Assembly: GCA_024138015.1 (NCBI GenBank)
Contig: JAMXBB010000003.1
Span: 14,922,148-14,986,147 of the forward strand
Source: Lumnitzera littorea
Lineage: Eukaryota; Streptophyta; Magnoliopsida; Myrtales; Combretaceae
Reading direction: 5' to 3'
Length of the DNA: 64,000 nucleotides
Below are positions 12,267-23,568 of this stretch, in pieces (the stretch's first letter is position 1; the number at the start of each line of letters is the position of its first letter). The notes beneath the pieces were generated by a model, which had not been told where the DNA came from, ran no database searches, and saw only the letters and a list, made by a program, of their open reading frames with translations. A program made the position numbers and the translations under genes.

Positions 12267-14587
12267 TGTCACGCCCCGAAGCAGTAGAGTCGTAACAGCC
12301 CCGCCGTGTAAACCACCCTAAGATAGAAGTTGGCATTACAACCGCTATCCTAGACCTGATCTACACAAGGCGTCCACAACTAACCCGCTTTGAAGTAGAC
12401 AATTTGTAATTTAAATAAATCATTTACCTAAAAAAGTGAGGAATTATATATATATGTTATCATTCAATTATTGCAGTTAAAGTTTACAACATTTCTCCGT
12501 AATATATTCCTTAGTTGTTACATTATTCAAAATGGAAAGTAATTCTAGAATAAAAACTTAAACCTTAAAATATGTGTTTATTCTTCACATGTTTTTCCTC
12601 ACTCCCCAGGATCCAGCAGTTGCTAGCTTCATAGTAGTTGTTGCCACTTCTTAGCCAGCACCTGCACGATGTCTATAGGGATGTAAGCAACCACAGCTTA
12701 GTAAGTTAGGACGGAGGACTTAAAACTATACCATACACACAATAAGGTTTTCAATCACTTATTAGGTGCAATGCATGTGCAAGCAAATGTCATCGCACGA
12801 CGTTGTCCGGCCCGTCGTGAGATTAGAGAAATTGCGCCCGCTCTAATCCGGGTTGAGGAGTTACCGTTAATGCAACAGCTCACGACCAAACCCAGGCTTG
12901 TGTAATGGAGACCTTACTCCTCCCGCGACTACCTTCGAACCACTGTCTTCACCCCCGCCGCGACCTCCTCTCCTGTCACTTAGTTCGACTGAGGATGAAG
13001 ATGGGACCATTTTGCAATCCTGCGCTATTCCTTCCGAAGGGGTCGGTATTTGGCCGGAGAGTCCTAAATCCCCTAACGGATTGCCATGCATGTTCGATTA
13101 TGATTACTGGTCGTATATTTAATTAAGTCCAGTTTAGGGTGATCGATCATTTCATACAATTCATATAATATGTGCAGAGCAACAAACAGAATCATGGCAT
13201 CACCTATAATCAAGCACATGCATACATTCAACTATCTAACAAGCACAACCAAGCATAATCTTAAGCCTCCCAAAATACAGCAACGTATTAATCCCAACTT
13301 ACCTCAACTCTTCGCTCGCTCACTCGAGGTCCGATTTGCTCAGGCCATCGCCGATTATCTCTATAACACGAACGTGGTTTCAGCTTTTCATATAACTGTT
13401 ATAGGTTCATTTTATCCTATAATGCTTATTGTTAGGTTTTGTTTACGGTTTAATATGCCTAATTATCTAGGTATTGAGTCTTTTATAATTATTCTAGGTT
13501 TAGGTTTAGGTTTAGGTTCGGTTTTCGCATCGATTTCTGAACCAGGTTTTTAGTTCGATTTTTAAGTAATGTTTTAGATTCCAACCCTAAAAATCCGTTT
13601 CAACCTATAATGTGAAATTAATCACATTACTTCCCGATCTCCTATATACCATTATTACCCCTAGTCAGTATTTTATTCCATCCGGTACACTTAAATCCCT
13701 ATTTGTGTACCGAATTTACTCCTAATGTGAGAAATTTTTACATTTTTCATATAATTACATAAATTCAAGTTTCTTATCAGATTTATTATATATCCCTATT
13801 ATTTATAAAATATCAATTTTTATCCTAATATTTTCTATTTATTATATTTTCAAAAATTACACATTATGCATTATTACATATTATGCACATAATGCATTTC
13901 TAATATTTCTATTACCCTAATTACCATCTCTAACATAAATTATCACTTCAAAATGTCTAAATTCATCCTAGATCAGGTTTTACACCTAATTATTCTAATT
14001 TACAAAATTAACTCATAATTTACTATGTTTTTCTATTACTAATTTACTACATAATTAACCTAATAATTACATCTAACACCCTAAATGCTATAAGTATCAT
14101 ACTCCATCAGATCTTAACATCCTAAAACATGTAATTGTTCACTAAATTAGAAATTAATCATTTAATTACATAATTAACCCTAAATTACCCATTTTATGCC
14201 TCTTTTTAGAGCCTAAAAATTATCTAAAAATTTCGAAAATTAATTTTTGAAAACGGGCTTCATAGCACTGTTCTATGTCATATGAACATCCTACAGAAAA
14301 ATTTTGAGCCCCAAACTACATCCTTAAGCCTATTTAATTTCCGGTTTAATCATGCTCGGTTTTGAACAATTTGTTAAGGACCCTATATTTCCAGACATAA
14401 TTAAAATAAATCAATATTTTTCCCTAAATCTACATACAATAAAACCTCAGAATAACAAGTTTCATAATTTTCTGGGCAAAATAACTAATTTTACAAAATT
14501 ATACAAGAATCGGGCTGGAATTTGGACTCACCGGTTCAGGTGGCTCCGGCCACCGCGGGCCGCCGTGGCCTTGTCGGCCGGCCTGAG

Positions 14588-14616
14588 CGCTGCCACCACC
14601 GTGTGGTGGTGGTAGC
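14588..14616. other. GC-rich hairpin in LTR R region
   Basis: A stem of CCACCACC and GGTGGTGG around a GTG loop, in an otherwise AT-rich LTR, about 170 bp downstream of the LTR TATA box in the sense direction. Copy 3 keeps a similar hairpin at 33459-33480. A transcript would fold strongly here. Confidence 0.6.
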
Positions 14617-14777
14617 CGTCCACCACCAGCTCCTCGTTTGGTGTGGGTTCCCTTTAAAACCCCTAACTGCACAGTTTTTCTTATTTTTTTTATTTTTCTG
14701 GATTTTCTCTCGAATTTTCGACTCTCTCTAATTTTCTCTGATTTGTATCTGTCCAAATGAGCTTCTGAATTTTTCTT

Positions 14778-14788
14778 GCTATTTATAG
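14778..14788 (-). promoter_or_regulatory. LTR TATA box, copy 1
   Basis: CTATAAATAGC on the minus strand. The equivalent TATA box is kept in copy 2 (about 29331-29342, minus) and copy 3 (33284-33295, plus) at a similar distance from the LTR end, which marks the U3/R junction region. Confidence 0.65.
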
Positions 14789-15370
14789 ACGAATTTTGTA
14801 ATTATTATGCATTAATTTGATCGGATTTTGCCCCATTTCCTTGATTTTGGGCTTTTTGTTTGTCAAATTCCTATTGGTTATTTTTTTTTCTTTTTCTGTC
14901 ACGACCTAATCTTGCATCAGCTTATCCTCTTCTGATTTTTTCTGATTTTTTTATAATTATTTTGTATTTTTCTTTAATTATTTACTTAGTTTTCGGCCAA
15001 TTTTAGTAATTACGCGTATTTTTATTTACACGTAAATACATGTAGGGTACACGTGAACATTCCTAAATATTATTTTGGTCATTCTAAAATTTTTAGTATA
15101 CATATAATCTATCTCTAATAATTTATTAGTTATTATATTACACTTTTTGCCTTTTTGGTAATTAGCAGTTATTATGCTTAAAATTTGAAAATTTTATAGT
15201 CTCCTATTTTACTACTTATTTTCTTAAATTTAAGTTTACAGGGTCATTTTTACTGATATCTTGTTAAATAGTTTATAATTTGGGTGTGATCGGATCCTTT
15301 AGCCGATCGCCCTAAACCTTGGGTTCTAAGTTCAATCTTACGGTTACTTGCCTGAACTTTGGGGCTTACA

Positions 15371-16210
15371 GAAGCTCAAGGTTGTATCCATATGTGATCT
15401 TGAAGAGTAACTTCTCAGTGATACTATGGGCTATTCTCTTGTAGGTGAGCTCGATTATAAGCAAGCATAAGGCTCAATCAGCTTTGTTCATCCCAACTAT
15501 TACACGAAGCAAGGTATCTAAGGTTCGATTGAAGACCTCGATTTGATCATTTGTTTGTAGGTGGCAACATTTGCTGAATAATAACTTAGTCCTTAAGCAA
15601 TTCTAGAGTGTCTTCCAAAAATGGCTTAGGAATTTGGGATCTCAATCTAACACTATAGTCCTTGTCACCTCATGCAACTTCACCACCTCTTACAAAAAGA
15701 GAAAAGAAACAACAGAAGCGTCATTAGTTCGATTACACAGTACAAAGTGTGCCATCTTATTGAATTGATCCACAACCATCATGATTGATTCCTTCTCTCG
15801 AGGCTTCCTTAGCAACTTAATATAAAGTCTATACCTAGCTCAATCTATGGTTTAGTCAAGACAGGTAATGGTAAATAAGGTCCCTGTTAAGCTCACTCTT
15901 CTCCTTGCTACAAGTAACACACCTTTCCAAAACAAATTGCATATCTCTCAAAATTTTTGCCAAAAGAACCTTAATGTCAGTACTTCATAGGTCCTAATCT
16001 TCCCAAAATCGCTAAACAGTCCTCCTTTATGCGCTTTACGCACTAGCAATTATCACATAGAAGAAGTCAGAATGCACAACTTCCTCTTTTTGAACAAGTA
16101 TCCATCTTTCCTATAATGGTCATCAATAACTCATCCTTCCTCACACCAAGCATAGATTGGATCAAAGTGTGGATTATCAACATACAAACTCCTAATGACA
16201 AAGAATCTAA
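15371..16210 (-). pseudogene. Gypsy integrase core, broken
   Basis: Minus-strand fragments include VVDQFNKMAHFV near 15745-15790, the conserved integrase motif around the second catalytic acidic residue. Stops and frameshifts interrupt it. It joins the C-terminal piece at 11844-12266 once the 3.1-kb solo LTR is removed. Confidence 0.8.
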
Positions 16211-16220
16211 GAAGCCTTGT

Positions 16221-16433
16221 TTAGAGCTCGGTTAAGAGTGAATGTTGTCGTAATAGGGCATTAACCACAACATAACTCTTATACTTAACAACATCAGAAA
16301 ACCCCTCCATGAATTTAGTCCATTTGGCATGTCTCTTAGATAACTTCGATTGACTCTTCAAATACCTTAATGACTCATGATCTGTATAGATCACAAATTC
16401 CCTTAATAATAGATAGTGTAGCCAGATAGTCAA
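16221..16433 (-). pseudogene. Gypsy RNase H fragment
   Basis: A 70-codon open stretch reads VIYTDHESLRYLKSQSKLSK, then RHAKWTKFMEGF, then a degraded VNALLRQHSLL. It matches the Ty3/gypsy RNase H region, where TDHxSL and the DALSRR-type motif are hallmarks. It is the best preserved coding piece of the element, but its upstream and downstream frames are broken, so it is part of a dead pol. Confidence 0.9.
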
Positions 16434-17009
16434 AGCTTATATTAAGGAGTAGGATTCCTTATCATACATAGAATAATTGAAAGTAGCTCCTTGAAGCTTT
16501 TCACTAAAGTAAGCAATAGATCGACCCTCCTATAGTATTATAGCACTTATGCCCAATCTAGATGCATTGCATTCTACTTCAAAGACTTTATCAAAGCTTG
16601 GGAGAGCTAGGATAAGGGTAGTAGTAAACTTTTCTTTTACTTTGTCAACACTCTGTTGCTCTTTCTCTCCCCCATTTAAACTCAAAATTCTTCTTCAATA
16701 GCTTAGTAAGTGGTACTACGATGGTACTAAAGTTCTTTTATGGACATTAGAGTATTGGCCATTCAGTAATCGCCTTCACCTTCTCCCTATTAAGTCGAAT
16801 ACTTCCACTACTTACAACAAAACTTGAGAAAATCACTTCAAATTGGTAAAAGTTACACTTCTTTAAGTTGGTATATAGCTTTTCAATTCGAAGCATAGAG
16901 AAAACAGCTTGGAGATGCTCCAATATGTTTCTACGCTAAGGCTATAAATAAGGATACCATCAAAGTAAACAACAACAAATTTTCCCATCAACTTTCGAAG
17001 TACATGGTT
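16434..17009 (-). pseudogene. Gypsy reverse transcriptase core, broken
   Basis: Minus strand reads NHVLRKLMGKFVVVYFDGIL next to 17009. The catalytic FVVVYFDD block has become YFDG, removing one of the paired aspartates needed for polymerisation. After YFDG come IYSLSVE and a degraded palm/connection region leading into RNase H. The N-terminal RT piece lies beyond the insertion, near 21750-21935; roughly 75 residues between the two pieces are missing, so a deletion probably accompanied the insertion. Confidence 0.85.
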
Positions 17010-17849
17010 TGATAGGAATCAGCCCCCTAGATCGATCACTTGCAGTTGAGTTGGAGGACTCAAAGGACTCATTCAGAGGATATCAGCTTAAAGCCATTCT
17101 AAGATGGAGATTCTTATCCCGACTTAACTGCTGGACCCTTACATGTGTCGGATCCGCTCCTACCCAATAGCTATGCTTTATCCTAGAAAACAACTTAAGA
17201 CTAGTCAAGCTGAGCTCCTAATCTAACCATAAACATCCAACCGCAACTCAAGCTGACTCCTCTTCAAGAAGATTGATTGACCCTCAACTGGACTAAGATC
17301 AGGTCGACTCCTAACTGTAAATTCTTCTCACACTTTCACCCACTTGTACCATATTTTTACATCCAGCTACTACGTGACATGTGTCTTTTGGCATGACATT
17401 CTAGGAGGATTTTTTTCTCTTCCTTATTGAATATTCTTTATCTCTTTTACCCCTTTTAGTATATATTATGTAACTTATTGTAAGAATACCATTTTGTTTT
17501 TTCATACATGTAAAGTAGCCTTAGTAGATGGGTATATAAACCCCCACTAACTTGTACATAGATAATCAATCATCAATAGAGAAATTATTTATGTTTCCTT
17601 TGATTAACTTTAATATTCTTATTATCTTTTAACTCTTATTTATTCCCTTTAGCAAGGAGTATTAGTAAGTGACCCTTTAGTTTGGACCAGTGAGATACAT
17701 TTGGTGAACTGTAGGCCAAGTAGAATCGAGTGGTGTGTCATATCCATTCAGTAGCTGCCCTGACTTTGCTAACTTTTCTTTTATTTCTTTTAGTTCGCTT
17801 CATTGTAGTGCTTCTCCTTGTGTTCAACCCTAAAGACACATCAACTTCA
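17010..17849 (+). repeat. LTR of a plus-strand gypsy remnant nested in RT
   Basis: Starts TGATAGGAATCAGCCCC and ends CAACTTCA directly before a primer-binding site. A TATA box TATATAAA lies at 17533-17540. The initial TGATAGGAAT resembles the LTR end of the surrounding element, so the two may be related families. Confidence 0.75.
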
Positions 17850-17850
17850 C

Positions 17851-17862
17851 TGGTATCAAAGC
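17851..17862 (+). other. Primer-binding site for initiator tRNA-Met
   Basis: TGGTATCAAAGC, one mismatch from TGGTATCAGAGC, the complement of the plant initiator methionine tRNA 3' end. It lies 1 bp after the LTR, fixing the plus-strand polarity of this remnant. Confidence 0.75.
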
Positions 17863-18225
17863 ATAATTCCACGAGAGAGTATGTGAAGTTGCAACGATTT
17901 TTTTGGTTCGTGTTGCAATGAGTTTTTTGGTTCGCTTTGCTATTAGTGGCTAATGTGTTCCTTCCGTAGCTGCTGTAGTATATTCATGAGGAGTAACTCT
18001 AGAGTTGTGAGCTATGTAAAAAAGATTTTTGTGTTGATAAGTGTGATTTCATCATTACTCTATTCTTACCCTGTTTTTCACTTCGAAAGCAAAGCAAGTC
18101 CATTTCTATTTTGTTAAAGTTGTTACTGGATATTAAAATTGTTAGTATGTTAATTGGAGTCTTGGGTAGTAAGGAAGCATTGTTTTCTGTGTTGTGTTGT
18201 TAATTTGTTTGAGAAGTATTGTATC

Positions 18226-19070
18226 ATGTCCAATTCGAGTGTTCAAGGTGTTATTGGAGACTAGAGTAGTGGTACTTAACCTGGTCGTAGTCATAATGGT
18301 AGTAACACCCTAAGGTTAGTTGATGACAAACTTGACAAACTCGCTAACCATGTTGGGAGTTTAGTCACAACAATGCAAGTTAATAGGCAATAACCTCAAG
18401 GCATGCTATCACACAACCCACTTGAAAATATTTAAGAGCGAGGTAACCGAGTCAATTGCCCAATTCAACCACAGTGAGTTAGAGGACTTACAAACTGAGC
18501 TATTAAATGAAAACTAAAGTTAGAGGATGTTGAGGAAGATAATGAAGAGATCGATGCAACAGAGTATAGAGAGGAAGAAGAAGAAGTTGGTTATTACTGA
18601 ACACAAGAGTAAGGAACCTGAGCTCCTTAAGGGTTAAACAATGTCAAGGTCTCGATCCCACCTTTCAGTAAAAGTGGAGATGCTAATGAATATTTGGAGT
18701 GGGAAGAGAACGTAGAGAAGGTGTTTAACTGTTATGGAAATACAGAAACTGTGAAAGTCTAACTTACTATACTTGAGTTCTCTAAATATGCTACTATGTG
18801 GTGAAAGAATCTGAATGTAGCCAGAACAAGAGATGAAAGACAAGAAGTAAGGACCTGGGATGAGATGAAAAGATTATTCGAAGTAGATTTATGCTTGAGA
18901 CCTACCTACAAAATATATTTGCAAAGTTGCAAGAACTATACCAAGGGGGTAGATTTGTTGATGACTATGTAAAAGAGTTTTAAATGCTTATGATATGTGT
19001 TGACGTGAAAAAACTATAGGACCACACAGTATTTATAAACTGCTGACCACTGATCCTCTCACCTAAGCAC
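18226..19070 (+). pseudogene. Gypsy gag pseudogene of the nested remnant
   Basis: Starts ATG at 18226 and soon meets a stop. From 18640 it reads IPPFSKSGDANEYLEWEENV, EKVFNCYGN, RTWDEMKRLFEVD and LQELYQGGRFVDDYVKEF, the standard retrotransposon gag domain. Several stops interrupt it, and no pol follows, so the element is truncated after gag. Confidence 0.85.
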
Positions 19071-21745
19071 GCCTCCGAGGCCTTTTGTCTCTCACTCAAA
19101 GAATTCTCTCGAATCAAGTTATAGAGGATGAGGCGCAGTTTACAGGAGAATGGTGGAAAAACTCTTTGAAGGCTCATCTCAGCCATACCTTGCTTTGTAA
19201 GGCTCCAAGTTCCGATCATTATTTGTCGAATGCTAAAGCTAAGAAGTTGAGTGCCAAGGTCAATCAACCTAGTGCTAAGGCTAAGGACCTTATTCATACG
19301 GCATTATACCTATCATGCAGACCCCTTTTATATCGAGGTTGAAGTGCCAAGTGTCGAAGCCCACTTGTTGAGTGATAAGATCTCTTCATATCGACCTCTA
19401 CTCATCAGCTTACTATCTCCGTTACTTCTACATGGCAATGCTTACATTTGCTACTAGTACAGAACCAATATCTTACTACCATCTATTCTTTTCACCTGAT
19501 ACTGTACTATTTTTCCTTTTTTGTCATTTGTCTTTATCGAGCTCTACTTCATTTTCCTTAATTCAATCGCTGGGCTTAATATAAATTACTTAACATTAAA
19601 TTAAGGAAAAATATTTTTCTTTTAAAAAATATTTAAAAAAATTGGAATCGCTAACCGGTTAAACTGATAAAATTGAAATTACAGTTTTCGAATAGGAAAA
19701 CCCTAACTTAGCCATCCGTCCGTAAATATTATAAAAAGTTATTTTTTTTTAGGAAATTAAACCAAAAAATCTAAAATAAGGGGTTAACCTATTAAGATTA
19801 AGTCACCACGTAAAAATAAAAAAAAATTAATGAGCTTTTGTTTTTTTTTATAATTTTTCTAAAATTGCTAAGCTATGTAAGGATATACAAAAATATAATT
19901 AAAATAATTTTTTATATTTTTTATTACGAATTTTCTAAAAAAGAAAAAAAAAATTATATTTTTTTATGGTTGCCTTGGAAATGCCTACGTATTCCTTAGT
20001 GAAAATCAAACTAATGTGGTTCTATTTTTTAGAAAAAAATATAGTAGGTTGATTATTTTAAAAAAGAGATTAAGTCAGATTTACGTTATTTAATAATTTA
20101 TTATTTAAAAAAAACTAAAAGATTTAACTATATGAAGCTATAAAAAACAAATCTAACTAACTAAATCTTTTGAAAAACTCGAGTTAAGATTTATCATTAT
20201 TTTAAAAAAAAAAATCACTACTGTTAAAAATTTATTTTTCCAAGCCTTAAATGCAAGATTTATACAAATTTACTGAAATATGCAATTTAGATACATATCA
20301 TCACCAAAGATATGAATCTTAAAGAAAATATGCAACTATATATAAAAAAATGTAATTTTATGAAAAAGACGTGAGATGCAATTTCAATACATATCTTTAC
20401 CAAAGATATGAATCTCAGAGAAGATATGTAATTATATCTAAAAAAAAAATGTAATTTTATGAAAAAGACATAAGATACAATTTTGATACATATTTTTACC
20501 AATGATATGAATCTTGGAGAAAATATGCAACTATATCTAAAAAAATGCAATTTTATAAAAAAGACATGAGATGCAATTTTGAAACATATCTTCATCAAAT
20601 ATATGAATCTTAGAGAAGAGATGCAACTATATCTGAAAAAATGTAATTTTATGAAAAAATTGCAATTTAACTAAAAACAATGAAATTTATCTTTAAAAAA
20701 TTATCTAATTAAAATGCACGACATATAGTTTATGTTAAAATTTATTAATTAACCTGCACTAAAAAAAAAAAAAAAAAACAAGTTAGCAAAGCTTTTAATT
20801 AAAAATAAAATAAATCAAATAACTAAAGTAATTTACCAAATTATCTAGGCAAATCAAATGGTGTATTTGATCGAACTTGTACAGTAAGCTAATGGTGGAG
20901 AGTGGGCATGCACCATGAGTTGCTGCGTGTTGTCACGTGATCAAATGTGTTTGTTGTTCGTAAGGTCTAGACATGTTGTGCTCATGAATGAATGGTGGAG
21001 TGTAGTGTTCGTATAGAACAAGATGGCATATGTGTGTGTAGAACTGGTTATGGACAGCATACATGCATGCGTGTGGGTGTAGATTTGGTCATATGTGTGT
21101 ATGTGTATGCAGAATTGGTCATGTGTATGTGTGTTCTAGTTATGTGACGTGTCAATGAGCAAAGGATATGTAAGTGAGTGCTGTGTGTGTGACATAAGAA
21201 AGGGAATCGAGAGGGTGGTGTGTGTTTGTTGCAATTGTGTGAATTGTATTGTAAGTGTTGTCTAAGATGTGAATTGTATGGGTTTGTGGCTTATATGTTG
21301 TGAAAAACTCTAAAATTTACAACAAAAACCTTAAAATTTACAGGAAAAAACCACTATTTATAAACTATTAATCTAAATCTTTTGGATATTTTTGTTGTGA
21401 AGATTCAATCTTAACAAATCCAATATTGATAAGATACAATGAAACTCGATTTGGATTTATTAGATTCATTAAAGATTTAATTCAGTTTCTAGAAAACCCA
21501 CACTTATTTGGGTTTTTTATCTTGAGTCTGATTCAGTCAATTTTAATTTAGCCCAAAATATACCCTAACCCATTTGATAATTCCTAAATCTATATAGCCT
21601 AATATAAATTAGATAAAAAAACCCGCTTTATATTGGATTAGACTAAAAAATATTTATAATGAAGCCCAACTATTCAACAACTTGGAATTTATTAAATTGA
21701 ATGTTTATTTTCAACCATTGTCTAATCTAAACCTAACCGACTAAC
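19071..21745. other. AT-rich tail between the nested gag and the interrupted RT
   Basis: Readable but unassigned sequence to about 19580 may be decayed gag. The rest is poly-A/T-rich DNA, a 97-bp minisatellite (20270-20670) and a GT-rich stretch (20890-21300) with many TGTGTGT words. No gene or second LTR is recognised. Short frames at 19085-19584 carry no domain. Confidence 0.5.
20270..20670. repeat. 97-bp minisatellite, about four units
   Basis: The word (G)ATATGAATCT recurs at 20309, 20405, 20504 and about 20600, a period of 96-99 bp. Each unit also carries TGTAATTTTATGAAAAAGAC-like and CATATCTTTACCAAA-like blocks. The open minus frame at 20287-20598 is a by-product of the period, not a gene. 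Confidence 0.85.
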
Positions 21746-22540
21746 TCCACTCTTTCTTTAGCACTAATAAAGGGCTTAAGGACTCCTAAACATATCCTCT
21801 CTCTATCAACTCATTAACCTGCCGTTGAAGTTCGACAGCTTACTTAAGATTTAATTTATAAGCTGGTTTATTAGACAGTATGGCTCCTAGTTATAAATCA
21901 ATTGCATGCTCAACTCCTCGAATTGGGGGTAACCCTTAAGATAGTTCTTCAGGGAACAAGTTAGCAAATTCCTTTAATAGATCTTTTACCTCAGTAAGTA
22001 GCTTAGCATTCAGGGCTTTTAGCTTGAGCATCCTTCGAATCAATAGAAAGGTTGGTACTTCTAATCTCATCTCCACTGCCAACTCAGCGTGATCATCACT
22101 GTGGCCTCCTTCTTTAGAGTTCAGCTAAGTTAAGCTTGCATGGTCTTAACTTATTTGGAGGACATGAGGCTGAGTCATACCTTTCTTCCTTCATGATTGA
22201 AAGAGCAAGTACTTTTCTTCCCATCATAGATCACATGTCAATCAAACATCCATGGTCTATTAAGAAGAATATGTGAGGCACTCACGGGCAACACATCACA
22301 GAGAATCTTGTCCCAATACTTCCTAACTTAGATCAACACTGCTATTTGCTTGGTCACTTATAAGGCTCTCTTATCACTAAGCCAATGCAATTTGTAGGGT
22401 TTGGGATAGGGTATGGTCAGTAACTTCAACTATTTAACCATAAATGTAGAGGTAGTATTGGTGTAACTTCTACTATTAAAAGTAAGTGTGCATAGCATCC
22501 CCTCGACCTTACATCCAATGTAAAATAAGTTATTATGTTG
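21746..22540 (-). pseudogene. Gypsy protease and RT N-terminal part, broken
   Basis: Minus strand near 21940-21780 reads GVEHAIDL, SNKPAYKLN, ELQRQVNELIERGY and ESLSP, the entry to gypsy RT. Near 22330-22180 it reads LCDVLPVSASHILLNRPWMF and CSFNHEGRKV, the protease-RT linker (family form LLGRPWQFD). Stops are frequent. It continues upstream past the solo LTR at 22545-23563. Confidence 0.8.
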
Positions 22541-22544
22541 TTTG

Positions 22545-23563
22545 TGAAGAACATTAGGCTAAACTCAAGAGGGGGGGGGGGGGGGGTGAATTAAGTTTAA
22601 AGACAAATTTCAAATCTTTTTCGATATAAATGACTAAATGCAATAATAATAGTAAACAAAACAACAATAGAACAATAATAAATGTGGAAATTAAAGAGAT
22701 AGGGATAAAGAAGATTAAGCCCGGATATAATGTGAAGTTCGGACCGCCTCCTAGTCTCTACAAACACACAATACCTCCAACCAAGGACTTCACACCACTT
22801 TATTGATTTCACAATCCAATCACTCCAAGAGCTACACAAGCTTACATAATCTCTTTTACCACAACTAACTCAAGAAAATCACTTTCTTTACTCAAGATTA
22901 CAAATGTGAGGACTTTCAAACACACAACTATGTCTCTTTTTGTTTGATAGCAAATAAGTGTATAAGAGACAAAGGAAAAGTGAAATGAGCTCAAGAATAT
23001 AAAAGAATGTCTTTAAGTTGCAGTAATATATTAGATCTTAAAAGCCTTTGGTCGGGTAGTTGAGCTTTTATAACAACTCCTTAAATTCTTCCTGTTGCCA
23101 CGCATTAAATGCTCTAGTGGCTACTTAAAACTGACTTACCAGCATGCCGGTACTCTAAACTACTGGCAAGCCAGTAAAAATTACTTTACCATCAAGCCGA
23201 TTCTTCCAAGTCAGTAAGCTTTTCAATGTGTTTTCCAGAGCTTTATACCGTCAGCCTGGTTCTTCCTTGAGCCATCAACCTAGTAGGCCAAATATCACCT
23301 AAAAATTCTTTTAACACACAACAAACGAATACTCTTTGCAATATAACTTCAAGATCATTTCAAAAGATTAAATTTCCTGTAGAGATAATTGATATATTTA
23401 ATCATTAAGTAAGCTAATTAAACTTATTCAATTATCTCAAAATAATCGAATAATACTTAGTTTAATTGTCCACTTGTTTTGTTTTCTTCAAAAACAATAA
23501 GTTTAATCATATACTTTTTGTTTTATTCTCATCAAAATCAAATAATAAACCCTAGGTTCAACA
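22545..23563 (-). mobile_element. Solo LTR, 1.0 kb, copia-type
   Basis: Plus-strand ends are TGAAGAACATTAGG...GGTTCAACA, with a perfect 5-bp target duplication GTTTG on both sides (22540-22544 and 23564-23568). It interrupts the gypsy protease region. The minus-strand start TGTTGAACC and a poly-C/G run followed by GTGAATTAAG resemble LTRs of plant copia families; lineage and strand are inferred. A 16-G homopolymer lies at 22571-22586. Confidence 0.88.
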
Positions 23564-23568
23564 GTTTG

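Larger units (their letters stand above)
12267..15370 (-). mobile_element. Solo LTR, 3.1-kb gypsy family, copy 1
   Basis: Plus-strand ends are TGTCACGCCCCG...GGGGCTTACA, bounded by a perfect 5-bp target duplication GAAGC (12262-12266 and 15371-15375). It sits inside the integrase region of the older gypsy element. No internal domains are present, so it is a solo LTR left by LTR-LTR recombination. I take the sense strand as minus because TGTAAGCCC...GGGCGTGACA is the usual polarity of large chromovirus-type LTRs and a TATA box (CTATAAATAGC, 14778-14788) lies about 590 bp inside that end. The same family occurs at 26987-29930, 32680-35840 and, diverged, at 58785. Confidence 0.92.

Noticed and set aside
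12867..13122. Overlapping open frames on both strands (minus 12867-13091, plus 12898-13126)
   Set aside because: They lie in the GC-richer block of a solo LTR; copy 3 breaks the equivalent frame. Not a host gene.
14352..14756. Frames with W/P/H-rich composition on both strands
   Set aside because: Created by the GC-rich hairpin in the LTR leader; not conserved as protein in the other LTR copies.
20287..20598. Minus frame with three repeated peptide blocks
   Set aside because: The periodicity is that of the 97-bp minisatellite; the composition is AT-driven.
22571..22586. 16-G homopolymer as a possible quadruplex element
   Set aside because: Lies inside a solo LTR, and its length is prone to sequencing error; no further G-tracts around it.
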